A stretch of DNA of 64,000 nucleotides from positions 6,816 through 70,815 of the forward strand of contig CAYZBJ010000009.1 of the NCBI GenBank assembly GCA_964476625.1, written 5' to 3'. Each line of letters begins with the position of its first letter. Position 1 is the stretch's first letter. The DNA is from JAMLIN01 sp964476625 (lineage in GTDB: Bacteria; Pseudomonadota; Gammaproteobacteria; Burkholderiales; Burkholderiaceae_E). The notes under the pieces were generated by a model. The model was not told the DNA's origin. It ran no database searches and saw only the letters and a program-made list of their open reading frames with translations. Shown piece by piece: positions 27,372 through 36,212 of the stretch. The position numbers and the translations under genes are program-made.

Positions 27372-28022
27372 ATGCGCAGACGCAAAATCGATCGAACGAC
27401 AGTGTCGCACGAGGCGCCCGCAAGCCGTCCGCAGCCGGTCGGCGCGCACCCGACGCCCGTCGGCCATCCCCGCTACTTCATCGCCCTGCTGCCCGACGCC
27501 CAGGCCGCCGAAGCGCTGGCGCGGCTGGCCGCGACGATCGCCGCCGACACGGGGGGCCGGCCGCTCGTCGCCGAGGACATCCACCTGCCCCTGGCCTTCA
27601 TCGGCGCGCGCGATGCGTCCTTCGGCGAACGGCTGGAGCGCGCCATCGCGCCCGTCGAGGCGGCTGCGACACTCGAATCCCTGCTGCTCACCCGACTCGG
27701 CCGCTTCGGGCGCAGCCACCGGCCGGCGCTGTTCTGGGCCGGGCCCGACGCGCCCCCCGCCTGGCTGGACGCGCTCGCCGCGCAGGTGCGACAGGCGCTG
27801 CGGGCTATGCCCTGCGAGTTCGATGAACGCCCCCTGGTGCCCCATCTCTCACTGGTTCGCAACGCCCGCCCCGAGGCCATCCCCGCCGCCCTGCTCGAAA
27901 CACCGATCCGGATCACGGCCTGGCGACTCGCGATGGGCCACAATCGGCCCGACGGCGGGCCGCTACGCTACATCTGGAACGAACCGGCCGACCGTCATGA
28001 AACGGTCAAAGGTTTGTCATAA
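27372..28022 (+). CDS. thpR: RNA 2',3'-cyclic phosphodiesterase ThpR (2H phosphoesterase family)
   Basis: A 216-residue 2H-superfamily protein (formerly 2'-5' RNA ligase, LigT). The two catalytic HxT/Sx motifs appear as IHLPLAFIG and PHLSLVR. In the first the usual Thr is Pro (HLPL), which may affect activity. ATG at 27372 or GTG at 27402 could start translation; the region between the divergent galE and this gene is only 11 bp with the longer form, so the later start leaves more room for promoters. The last codons overlap the Pho box of phoB. Confidence 0.85.
   Translation: MRRRKIDRTTVSHEAPASRPQPVGAHPTPVGHPRYFIALLPDAQAAEALARLAATIAADTGGRPLVAEDIHLPLAFIGARDASFGERLERAIAPVEAAATLESLLLTRLGRFGRSHRPALFWAGPDAPPAWLDALAAQVRQALRAMPCEFDERPLVPHLSLVRNARPEAIPAALLETPIRITAWRLAMGHNRPDGGPLRYIWNEPADRHETVKGLS
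27992..28020 (+). promoter_or_regulatory. Pho box upstream of phoB (three direct repeats)
   Basis: Three 7-bp repeats CCGTCAT, CGGTCAA and TTGTCAT at 27992, 28003 and 28014, each 11 bp apart, match the CTGTCAT-N4 PhoB half-site pattern. The site lies 33 bp before the phoB GTG, within the end of thpR, and implies autoregulation of phoBR. Confidence 0.8.
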
Positions 28023-28053
28023 TCTGGAAGCCCGTACAACCACGAGGCCTGCC

Positions 28054-28736
<683 letters not shown>

Positions 28737-28740
<4 letters not shown>

Positions 28741-30059
28741 TCAGCGTGCTCTCGATCGGCGTCCCGCTGCTCGCCGTCCTGGTCGGCGGGGTCCTGTTCC
28801 AGGCCGGCATGCCGCTGGCCGCCACGATCTGGCTGGGTACATGCCTGGCCTTGCTCGCGCTCTACCACAGCTACTTCCTCGGTCGCCTCAACCATTGGTC
28901 GGGCCTGCCCAAGATGCGCGACGTGCCGATCGGGGTCGCAGTCTGGCGCCGGCCGATGGATCGGCTGGCCCGCTTCATGCGGCTCGAGGCCGAGGAGCGC
29001 AACGACCTGTCCGACGAGCTCGAGCAACTTCGCGCCGCGGTCGACCGGCTGCCGGACGGGCTGATGCTGCTCGATCGCTTCAATCATGTCGAATGGGCCA
29101 ACGTGACGGCGCGCGACCTGCACGGGGTCTTCGGCAACCGCCGGCCGGTGCACCATTTCCTGAACCAGCCCGACTTCGTCGACTACCTCGATTCGGGCCA
29201 GTTCACCAAGCCGCTGCGGCTCGGACTGCCGAACCGGCCCGGGCGGACCTTCGAGATCCGGCTGCACGCCAGCGATGATGCGAAAAAGCTCCTGATCATC
29301 CGCGACATCACCGACCAGGCCCTGCTCGACACCATGCGCAGCGATTTCGTGGCCAATGTGTCGCACGAGATCCGCACCCCGATCACCGTGATCGGCGGCT
29401 TCGCCGAGACCATGCTCGAACTCGATCTCGATGCCGCCGAACGCCGCCAGTACCTCGAGTCGATATCCAAGCACAGCCAGACGATGCAGCGCCTCGTCGA
29501 GGACCTGCTCACCCTGTCCTCGCTCGAATCCGCGAGCGACAAGCCGGCCGACGAAGCGATCGAGCTCGACAAGCTCTGCCCCGGCCTGGTCGCCGACGCC
29601 CGGGTCCTCTCGGGCGGCCGCCACACCATCGAGTCCGACATCCCGGCCGGCCTGCGCCTGCTCGGCGTGGGCTCCGAGATCGAGAGCGCCATCCGCAACC
29701 TGCTCAGCAATGCGGTGCGCTACACGCCCGAAGGCGGACGCATTTCGCTGGAGTGGCTCGAGCAGAACGGGCGCGGCGGCATCTCGGTGGTCGACACCGG
29801 CATCGGCATCGCGGCCGAGCACCTGCCGCGAATCACCGAGCGTTTCTACCGGGTGGACCGGGCCCGCTCGCGCGTCACCGGCGGCACCGGCCTGGGCCTG
29901 GCGATCGTCAAGCACATCGCCAACCGCCACGGCGCCGAATTCCTGATCCAGAGCCAGGCTGGCAAGGGCAGCCGCTTCACCCTGCGCTTCTCGCCGGCGC
30001 GGGTCATGCGGCCCGACTTCACGCCGGACCAGGCGGCGACGCCCGAAGGCGCCGGGTAA
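28737..30059 (+). CDS. phoR: Phosphate regulon sensor histidine kinase PhoR
   Basis: The membrane sensor that phosphorylates PhoB when phosphate is scarce and dephosphorylates it otherwise, through PstSCAB-PhoU. The 440-residue protein has two N-terminal membrane helices (residues 3-21 and 26-45), a short PhoR-type charged linker, a PAS domain (about 95-190), the dimerisation helix with His210 in NVSHEIRTPI, and the HATPase domain with NLLSNAVRYTP (N box), DTGIGI (G1) and GGTGLGLAIVKH (G2). There is no large periplasmic loop, as usual for PhoR. It is convergent with phoU. Confidence 0.96.
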
Positions 30060-30099
30060 TACGGGTTCGCGGTCGGCCGCAGGAGTCGAGCCGGGAATT

Positions 30100-30118
30100 C
30101 GCGAAGCATCGCTTCGCG
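30100..30118. terminator. Hairpin between convergent phoR and phoU
   Basis: CGCGAAGC and GCTTCGCG (30100-30107, 30111-30118) form a perfect 8-bp stem with an ATC loop, 41 bp after the phoR stop. No T-tract follows, so intrinsic termination is uncertain. Confidence 0.45.
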
Positions 30119-30130
30119 CCGGCGAGACCG

Positions 30131-30190
30131 GCCACGCCTGAGAGCGCGGCCGAAGCGACCGACAGCGAGTGTGGGGGTTGTTTTACCTCA
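30131..30190 (-). repeat. Dispersed repeat, family B, copy 2 (starts at the phoU stop codon)
   Basis: On the minus strand from the phoU TGA the sequence continues AAAACAACCCCCACACTCGC and matches the element after amiC at 29 of 37 positions including the stop codon. It continues with a GTCGGTCGCTTCGGCCGCG tract that can form hairpins. It lies between convergent phoR and phoU and may act as terminator for phoU. Confidence 0.6.
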
Positions 30191-30865
30191 GGCGTTCACG
30201 CCTGGCTGATGACGAACGTCCGACCCCTCGACCACGTGGACCACGTATTCGGCGATGTTCTTCGCGTGGTCGCCAGCCCGTTCGATCGACTGCACCACGA
30301 AGATCATCGCCAGCGCCTGCGAGACCAGGCCCGGGGCCCCGCTGATGCGGTCCATCAGCTCGCTGATCAACGCGTCGCGCAACTGGTCGACCGCCTGGTC
30401 GCGGACCGCGACCGCCTTGGCGGCGGCGGTATCGTGGCGGATGTAGGCGTCGAGCGCGTTGCGCAGCATCTCGATGACGATCCCGGTCATTTCCTCGACC
30501 CGGTCCGACGGGATGGGCAGGCCGCCGCTCGCCTCGAAGGCGCGCGACTTGAGCGCGATCTTCTTGGCTTCGTCGCCGATCCGCTCGAGGTCGTTGTTGA
30601 TGTGCAGGACGGCGATGATCTCGCGCAGGTCGACCGCGATCGGCTGGCGCCGGGCGATCGTCTGGTTGCAGCGCAAATCGGTCTCGAGGTGCAGCTGGTT
30701 GACCACGCCCTCGTCGGTCAGGACCTGGGCCAGCAGGCGCAGGTCCCGATTGCGGACCGCATCGACCGCGCGGATCAGCTGGCGCTCGACCAGCCCCCCC
30801 ATCGTGGTGACCGCACTGCGCAGGTTGTCGATGTCGGCATCGAAGGGACGATAGGTATGTTCCAT
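30188..30865 (-). CDS. phoU: Phosphate transport system regulator PhoU
   Basis: PhoU links the Pst transporter to PhoR and keeps the Pho regulon off in high phosphate. The 225-residue all-helical protein is a tandem of two three-helix bundles. Each bundle carries the metal-binding E/DxxxD signature: NNDLERIGDEAKKIA in the first and QSIERAGDHAKNIAEYV in the second. ATG at 30865 has GGAG 7 nt upstream; an in-frame ATG at 30889 would add eight residues. It is the last gene of pstSCAB-phoU, 32 bp after pstB. Confidence 0.96.
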   Translation of the reverse strand: MEHTYRPFDADIDNLRSAVTTMGGLVERQLIRAVDAVRNRDLRLLAQVLTDEGVVNQLHLETDLRCNQTIARRQPIAVDLREIIAVLHINNDLERIGDEAKKIALKSRAFEASGGLPIPSDRVEEMTGIVIEMLRNALDAYIRHDTAAAKAVAVRDQAVDQLRDALISELMDRISGAPGLVSQALAMIFVVQSIERAGDHAKNIAEYVVHVVEGSDVRHQPGVNA

Positions 30866-30897
30866 GGAGCTTCTCCGGTCCGATTCCATGAGTGTCC

Positions 30898-31701
30898 TCA
30901 GCCGAAGCGACCGGTGATGTAGTCCTCGGTCGCCTTCTTCCTGGGCTTGATGAAGATCTCGTCGGTGCGGCCGAACTCGATCAACTCGCCAAGATACATG
31001 TAGGTGGTGAAATCGGATATGCGCGCCGCCTGCTGCATGTTGTGGGTGACGATCGCGATCGTGTAGTCGTTCTTGAGCTCGTTCATGAGCTCCTCGACCT
31101 TCGCGGTCGAGATCGGATCGAGCGCGCTGGTCGGCTCGTCGAGCAGCAGCACCTCGGGCTTGACCGCGACCATCCGGGCGATGCACAGGCGTTGCTGCTG
31201 GCCGCCCGAGAGGCTCAGGCCGCTTTGGTTGAGCTTTTCCTTGACCTCTTCCCAGAGGGCGGCCTTGCGCAGCGCCCATTCCACCCGCTCTTCCATCGCA
31301 CGGCCCGTGAGCGGCTCGTAGAGCCGCACCCCGAACGCGATGTTCTCGAAGATCGTCATCGGGAACGGCGTCGGCTTCTGGAACACCATGCCGACCTTCG
31401 CCCGCAGCATGTTCACGTCCTGGCGCGGATCGAGGATGTTCCTGCCGTTGAAGATGATTCTCCCTTCCGCGCGCTGGCCGGGGTAAAGGTCGAACATCCG
31501 GTTGAAGGTGCGCAGCAGGGTCGACTTGCCGCAGCCAGAGGGCCCGATGAAGGCGGTGACCTTGTTGCGCGCGATGTCCATCGTGACCTTCTTGAGGCCC
31601 TGGAACTTGCCGTAGTAGAAATCGAGGTCGCGCACCTGCATGACCGCTTCGGTCACCAGTGGCGCTTCCACTTCCCTGTTCTCGAGCACGGTGGTATTCA
31701 T
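30898..31701 (-). CDS. pstB: Phosphate ABC transporter ATP-binding protein PstB
   Basis: The ATPase of the high-affinity phosphate importer. The 267-residue protein has Walker A GPSGCGKST, the Q-loop in GMVFQKPTPFP, the signature LSGGQQQRLCIAR, Walker B VLLLDEPTSALD and the switch His in IVTHNMQQA. The start MNTTVLENRE at 31701 is 22 bp after the pstA stop. It is part of the pst operon and also acts in PhoR signalling. Confidence 0.97.
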   Translation of the reverse strand: MNTTVLENREVEAPLVTEAVMQVRDLDFYYGKFQGLKKVTMDIARNKVTAFIGPSGCGKSTLLRTFNRMFDLYPGQRAEGRIIFNGRNILDPRQDVNMLRAKVGMVFQKPTPFPMTIFENIAFGVRLYEPLTGRAMEERVEWALRKAALWEEVKEKLNQSGLSLSGGQQQRLCIARMVAVKPEVLLLDEPTSALDPISTAKVEELMNELKNDYTIAIVTHNMQQAARISDFTTYMYLGELIEFGRTDEIFIKPRKKATEDYITGRFG

Positions 31702-31723
31702 GTCTGGTCCTGTTTCCGGATCA

Positions 31724-32572
31724 TCAGGTGCGGGCCGCATCGCGGAACATCGTGCGGGCGATGATGTTGATCGCCAGCACGATCAGGGCGATCAGCGCGG
31801 CGCCGCCCCAGGCGAGGCGCTGCCAGTCCTCGTAGGGGCTGAGCGCGAAGTTGTAGATCACCACCGGCAGGCTCGCCATCGGCTTGCTCATGTCGGCATT
31901 GAAGAACTGGTTCGACAGCGAGGTGAACAGCAGCGGCGCGGTTTCGCCGAAGATCCGTGCGATCGCGAGCAACACCCCGGTGATCACGCCGCCGCGCACC
32001 GCCCGCAGGGTGACCGCGAGGTTGACCTTCCAGCGCGGTGTGCCGAGCGCGAAGGCGGCTTCGCGCAGGCTGCCCGGCACGAGGCTCAGCATGTTCTCGG
32101 TGGTTCGCACCACCACCGGGATCGCGATCAGTGCCAGTGCGATCGACCCCGCCCAGCCCGAGAACTGGCGGGTGGTGGCGACCACGATCGCGTAGACGAA
32201 CAGGCCGATCACGATCGAGGGCGCCGACAGCATGATGTCGGTGACGAACCGGGTCACCTGGGCGAAGCGCGACTTGGCGCCGAACTCCGCGAGGTAGATG
32301 CCCGCCAGGATGCCGATCGGGGTCGACACCAGGGTCGCGAAGCCGACCATCAGCAGGCTGCCGACGATGGCGTTGGCCATGCCGCCGCCCGCGGTGCCCG
32401 GCGCCGGGGTCGATGCGGTGAAGAAGGCCCAGTTCAGGGCCGAGAAACCCTCGTAGATCAGGGTCCAGAGGATCCAGCCGAGCGCGAACAGGCCGATCGC
32501 CATGGCGGTCGCCGACAGGGCGAGACCGAGGGCATTGAACAGGCGCCGGCGACGGTAACGGGACGAGTCCAT
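31724..32572 (-). CDS. pstA: Phosphate ABC transporter permease PstA
   Basis: One of the two membrane subunits of the Pst importer, 282 residues with six helices. The cytoplasmic coupling loop is seen as SLREAAFALGTPRWKVNLAVTLR, the EAA motif. The FAxGxAxPLLFTSLSN-like segment (ARIFGETAPLLFTS) is typical of PstA. It is separated by 10 bp from pstC and 22 bp from pstB in the same operon. Confidence 0.96.
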   Translation of the reverse strand: MDSSRYRRRRLFNALGLALSATAMAIGLFALGWILWTLIYEGFSALNWAFFTASTPAPGTAGGGMANAIVGSLLMVGFATLVSTPIGILAGIYLAEFGAKSRFAQVTRFVTDIMLSAPSIVIGLFVYAIVVATTRQFSGWAGSIALALIAIPVVVRTTENMLSLVPGSLREAAFALGTPRWKVNLAVTLRAVRGGVITGVLLAIARIFGETAPLLFTSLSNQFFNADMSKPMASLPVVIYNFALSPYEDWQRLAWGGAALIALIVLAINIIARTMFRDAART

Positions 32573-32582
32573 CGGGGATTCC

Positions 32583-33599
32583 TCAGAGACCGGCGCGACG
32601 CCGGCTGCGCTCGGTCAGCCACTTGGCGAGGCCCAGCACGATGAAGGTGATCACGAACAGCAGCAGGCCGAGCGCATAGAGCGCCGGGATGTGCAGGGTC
32701 GGGTCGGCTTCGGCGAACTCGTTGGCCAGGGTCGAGGCGATCGAGTTGCCGGGTGCGAGCAGGCTCGCCGAGAGGCGGTTCGCATTGCCGATCACGAAGG
32801 TGACCGCCATGGTCTCGCCCAGCGCCCTGCCGAGGCCCAGCATGATTCCGCCGATCACGCCGACCCGGGCAAACGGCAACACGATCCGGCGCACCACCTC
32901 CCAGGTGGTGCAGCCGATGCCGTAGGCGGACTCCTTGAGCACGCCCGGGACCGTTTCGAAGACATCGCGCATGACCGAGGCGATGAAGGGAATCACCATC
33001 AGGGCCAGGATGATGCCGGCGGTCAGCATGCCGACGCCCAGGGGCGGGCCCGAGAACAGGCCGAGGCCGGTGGCGCCCAGCAGCGGCTGGACATGGTCCT
33101 GGAGCAGCGGCGCGAAGATGAACAGGCCCCAGATCCCGTAGATGATCGAGGGCACGCCGGCGAGCAGCTCGATGGCGGTGCCCAGCGGCCGGCGCAGCCT
33201 GAGCGGACAGGTCTCGGTGAGGAATACCGCGATGCCGAAACTGATCGGCACCGCGATCAGCAGCGCGATGAACGACGACACGACGGTGCCGTAGACCGCG
33301 ATGACCGCGCCGTAGACATCATCGGCCGGGCTCCAGGTGGTGCCCACGAAGAAAGCCGCGCCATACTCGCGAAACGCCGGCCAGGCCTCGATGAACAGCG
33401 ACACCAGCAGCGCGACGAGGACGACCAGGACGAACAGCGCGAAGCTGAAGGTGAGCCCGAGGAAGAAACGGTCCTGGATGGCGAATCGGCGCACCCTCGC
33501 GGCGATCCGCTCACTGGCGATGGCATTGGGGCCGGGATCGGCCTTCTCACGAACGCGGCCCTGGCCGGCGTGTGCGGTCTGTTCGGCGGTGGCGCTCAT
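32583..33599 (-). CDS. pstC: Phosphate ABC transporter permease PstC
   Basis: The second membrane subunit, 338 residues with about six helices after a charged N-terminal cytoplasmic tail of 40 residues. The EAA-type loop is VLKESAYGIGCTTWEVVRRI and the conserved ALGETMAVTFVIGNA follows. ATG at 33599 is chosen for its GGAAGGA site; an ATG at 33617 would add six residues. A large stem-loop separates it from pstS. Confidence 0.96.
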   Translation of the reverse strand: MSATAEQTAHAGQGRVREKADPGPNAIASERIAARVRRFAIQDRFFLGLTFSFALFVLVVLVALLVSLFIEAWPAFREYGAAFFVGTTWSPADDVYGAVIAVYGTVVSSFIALLIAVPISFGIAVFLTETCPLRLRRPLGTAIELLAGVPSIIYGIWGLFIFAPLLQDHVQPLLGATGLGLFSGPPLGVGMLTAGIILALMVIPFIASVMRDVFETVPGVLKESAYGIGCTTWEVVRRIVLPFARVGVIGGIMLGLGRALGETMAVTFVIGNANRLSASLLAPGNSIASTLANEFAEADPTLHIPALYALGLLLFVITFIVLGLAKWLTERSRRRAGL

Positions 33600-33638
33600 C
33601 GGAGCTTCCTTCCCCATCGTAGTCCCTGGATTCACGAA

Positions 33639-33670
33639 CGGCCGGGGGGCCCGCAGGGCCCGCCCGGCCG
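33639..33670 (-). promoter_or_regulatory. Intercistronic stem-loop between pstS and pstC
   Basis: On the minus strand CGGCCGGG and CCCGGCCG frame an inner GGGCCC/GGGCCC stem with one C-C mismatch and a TGC loop, 14 paired bases in all. Such a hairpin after the gene for a periplasmic binding protein commonly stabilises that mRNA or partly terminates transcription, giving more PstS than permease. No T-tract is seen. The role is inferred. Confidence 0.6.
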
Positions 33671-33696
33671 GGACGATTCGCGGTCGTCCGCGAGGT

Positions 33697-34740
33697 TCAG
33701 TTGGAAGCGATGACCGCTTTGCCCGAACCGTCCTTGATCGAGTCCCACGAGGCTTCGATCTTCTCGACCACCGACGCGGGCATCGGTACGTAATCGAGTT
33801 CGATCGCCATCTCGCCACCGTTCTCGAAGGCCCAGCGGAAGAACTTCAGGGCTTCGGCCGCACGTGCCGGCTCATCGGTCTTCGCATGCATAAGGATAAA
33901 GCTCGCCGAGACGATCGGCCATGCCTGCGGATCGGCCTGGTTCGACAACCCGATGCCGAAGCCCGGCTTGGCGCTCCAGTCGGCCCCATCGGCGGCCGCC
34001 GCGAAGCTCTTGTCGCTCGGCTGGACCGCATTGCCGGCCTTGTTGATCAGCGACAGGTGGGTCATCTTGTTCTGCTTGGCGTACGCATACTCGACATAGC
34101 CGACAGAGCCACCGAGCTTGCTGACGTTGGCCGCCACGCCCGCGTTGCCCTTGCCGCCGAGGCCGGATTTCCAGTTGACGGTCTTGCCGGCGCCGACCTT
34201 TTCTTTGAATGACGGGTCGATTTCGGCGAGATAGTAGGTGAAACCGGCGGTGGTGCCCGAGGAATCCGAGCGATAGACCAGGGTGATGGCCTGCGAAGGC
34301 AGCCCGAGGCCCGGGTTCAGCGCCGCGATCGCCGGATCGTCCCAGCGGGTGATTTCACCCGAGAAGATCTTCGAGAGGGTCAGGCCATCGAGTTTCATCT
34401 CACCCGGGGCGATGCCCTGGATGTTGGCCACCGGCACGATGCCGCCGATGACCGCCGGGAACTGGACCAGCCCGGCCTTGTCGAGCTCCTCGCCCGCGAT
34501 CGGGTCGTCGGAAGCACCGAAATCGACCGTCCTGGCCGTGATCTGCCTGACGCCACCGCCCGATCCGATCGCCTGGTAGTTCAGCGAATTGCCGGTCGCC
34601 GCCCTGTAGGCCTCGGCCCACTTGGCGTAGATCGGGGCCGGGAAGCTCGCGCCCGCGCCGGTGATTTCGGCCGCCTGGGCGGAGAAGCTGACGCCGAATG
34701 CCATGGCGCTGATCGCCAGGAGTCTTGGAAACATCTTCAT
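33697..34740 (-). CDS. pstS: Phosphate-binding periplasmic protein PstS
   Basis: The periplasmic receptor of the Pst system, 347 residues with a clear Sec signal peptide (MKMFPRLLAISAMAFGVSFS, cleavage after AQA). Phosphate-binding segments are ITGAGASFPAPIYAKW, GSGGGVRQI, DFGASDDP and YRSDSSGTTAGF. It leads the pst operon and is preceded by a triple Pho box 55 bp upstream of its ATG. It ends 97 bp before pstC. Confidence 0.97.
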   Translation of the reverse strand: MKMFPRLLAISAMAFGVSFSAQAAEITGAGASFPAPIYAKWAEAYRAATGNSLNYQAIGSGGGVRQITARTVDFGASDDPIAGEELDKAGLVQFPAVIGGIVPVANIQGIAPGEMKLDGLTLSKIFSGEITRWDDPAIAALNPGLGLPSQAITLVYRSDSSGTTAGFTYYLAEIDPSFKEKVGAGKTVNWKSGLGGKGNAGVAANVSKLGGSVGYVEYAYAKQNKMTHLSLINKAGNAVQPSDKSFAAAADGADWSAKPGFGIGLSNQADPQAWPIVSASFILMHAKTDEPARAAEALKFFRWAFENGGEMAIELDYVPMPASVVEKIEASWDSIKDGSGKAVIASN

Positions 34741-34794
34741 CGTGGGTCGCCCGTCTGGGTTGGTTAACGAATGAGGAGACTCTAGGGGTGCTCC

Positions 34795-34823
34795 ATGACG
34801 GTTCCGTGACGGTCTCGTGACTA
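34795..34823 (-). promoter_or_regulatory. Pho box upstream of pstS (three direct repeats)
   Basis: On the minus strand TAGTCAC, CCGTCAC and CCGTCAT follow at 11-bp intervals, with four-base spacers GAGA and GGAA, matching the PhoB half-site series. It should make pstSCAB-phoU inducible by phosphate starvation. Confidence 0.82.
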
Positions 34824-34992
34824 TCCGGAGTCGCCCGGCGAAAGCCGCGCCAGGCGCGGCTCCCGGGCCGGGTCAGCCGGGATTTCCGGTGCCACGCTAT
34901 GATCGGGGCCATCGCCGGTCGCGGCCCGGGGACACCAGCCCCGCTCGTCGACCGCCGACCCGGATTGCGCCCGAAATGTACAAGGAGACGTC

Positions 34993-35970
34993 ATGAAGAC
35001 ACGGATCACCGAACTGTTCGGCATCGAGCACCCGATCATCCAGGGGGGCATGCACTACGTTGGCTATGCCGAGCTCGCCTCGGCGGTATCCAATGCCGGC
35101 GGCCTGGGCATCATTACCGCCCTGACGCAGCCGACGCCCGAGGACCTCGCCCGGGAGATCGCCCGCTGCCACGAGATGACCGACAAGCCGTTCGGGGTGA
35201 ACCTGACCTTCCTGCCCTCCTTCAATGCCCCGCCCTATCCCGAATACATCGCGGCGATCATCGAAGGCGGCATCAAGGCGGTCGAGACCGCCGGGCGCAG
35301 CCCCGAGCAATGGATGCCGATGCTCAAGGAGGCCGGCATCAAGGTCATCCACAAGTGCACCTCGGTGCGCCACTCGCTCAAGGCCGAGCGGATCGGCTGC
35401 GATGCGGTCAGCGTCGACGGCTTCGAGTGCGGAGGCCACCCCGGCGAGGACGACATACCCAACTTCATCCTCCTGCCGCGGGCGGCCGAGGAGCTGAAGA
35501 TTCCCTTCGTCGCTTCCGGCGGCATGGCCGACGGCCGCAGCCTGGTCGCCGCACTGGCGCTGGGCGCCGAAGGCATGAACATGGGCACCCGCTTCATCGC
35601 CACGAAGGAAGCCCCGGTCCACGACAACGTCAAGCAGGCGCTGGTCGCCGCCGACGAGCTCCAGACCCGGCTGGTGATGCGCCCGCTGCGCAATACCGAG
35701 AGGGTGCTCAGCAACGCGGCGGTCGAGGAGATCATTCGCATCGAGACCGAGAAGGGCGCTGCGACCACGATCGACGACATCCGCCACCTGGTGACGGGCG
35801 GCCAGAACCGCAAGGTCCTGAAGGAAGGCGACATGGATGCGGCCGCCTGGAGTTGCGGCATGGTCTGCGGCCTGATCCACGATGTGCCGACCGTCAAGGA
35901 GCTGGTCGACCGGATCATGGCCGAGGCCGACAGCCTGATCCGCCAGCGTCTCGAAGGCTTCCTCGCCTGA
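34993..35970 (+). CDS. Nitronate monooxygenase / 2-nitropropane dioxygenase family flavoprotein
   Basis: An FMN-dependent TIM-barrel enzyme of 325 residues that oxidises alkyl nitronates, or acts as an NADH:quinone reductase in some branches. The family start is seen in FGIEHPIIQGGMHYVG, the glycine-rich SNAGGLGIITAL, the active-site loop GFECGGHPGEDD with its His, and the phosphate-binding ASGGMADGRS and GAEGMNMGTRFIAT. A TATGAT-like -10 lies near 34898 and GGAG precedes the ATG. It is not obviously linked to the aromatic genes that follow. Confidence 0.88.
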   Translation: MKTRITELFGIEHPIIQGGMHYVGYAELASAVSNAGGLGIITALTQPTPEDLAREIARCHEMTDKPFGVNLTFLPSFNAPPYPEYIAAIIEGGIKAVETAGRSPEQWMPMLKEAGIKVIHKCTSVRHSLKAERIGCDAVSVDGFECGGHPGEDDIPNFILLPRAAEELKIPFVASGGMADGRSLVAALALGAEGMNMGTRFIATKEAPVHDNVKQALVAADELQTRLVMRPLRNTERVLSNAAVEEIIRIETEKGAATTIDDIRHLVTGGQNRKVLKEGDMDAAAWSCGMVCGLIHDVPTVKELVDRIMAEADSLIRQRLEGFLA

Positions 35971-36126
35971 AGACACCGGTCCGGCCGGTCGCGGGTCCAC
36001 TTCCGCGGCCGGTGGCCGGTGGCCGGCGGGCCGCAGGCCGGCTGCCGACGGGACCGATGGCCAGGATCCGGTTTTCGGACCGCGCCGGCCGCCCATGCCA
36101 GTCCGGTGCTTGCGCGGATACGCAGT

Positions 36127-36140
36127 ACTATGCGCATAAT
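36127..36140. promoter_or_regulatory. Candidate operator/promoter before the gentisate genes
   Basis: ACTATGCGCATAAT is a 14-bp near-perfect palindrome (12 of 14) that includes a CATAAT -10-like hexamer, 73 bp before the hydroxylase ATG. It could be the site for the MarR protein encoded at 38508. No second copy was found, so this is tentative. Confidence 0.35.
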
Positions 36141-36212
36141 GCTTCCTGATTGAATGAAACGGAAAGCGGCGGCGCCGGGCGGCGTCCACCGATCGGAACG
36201 ACGGAGGCAGGC

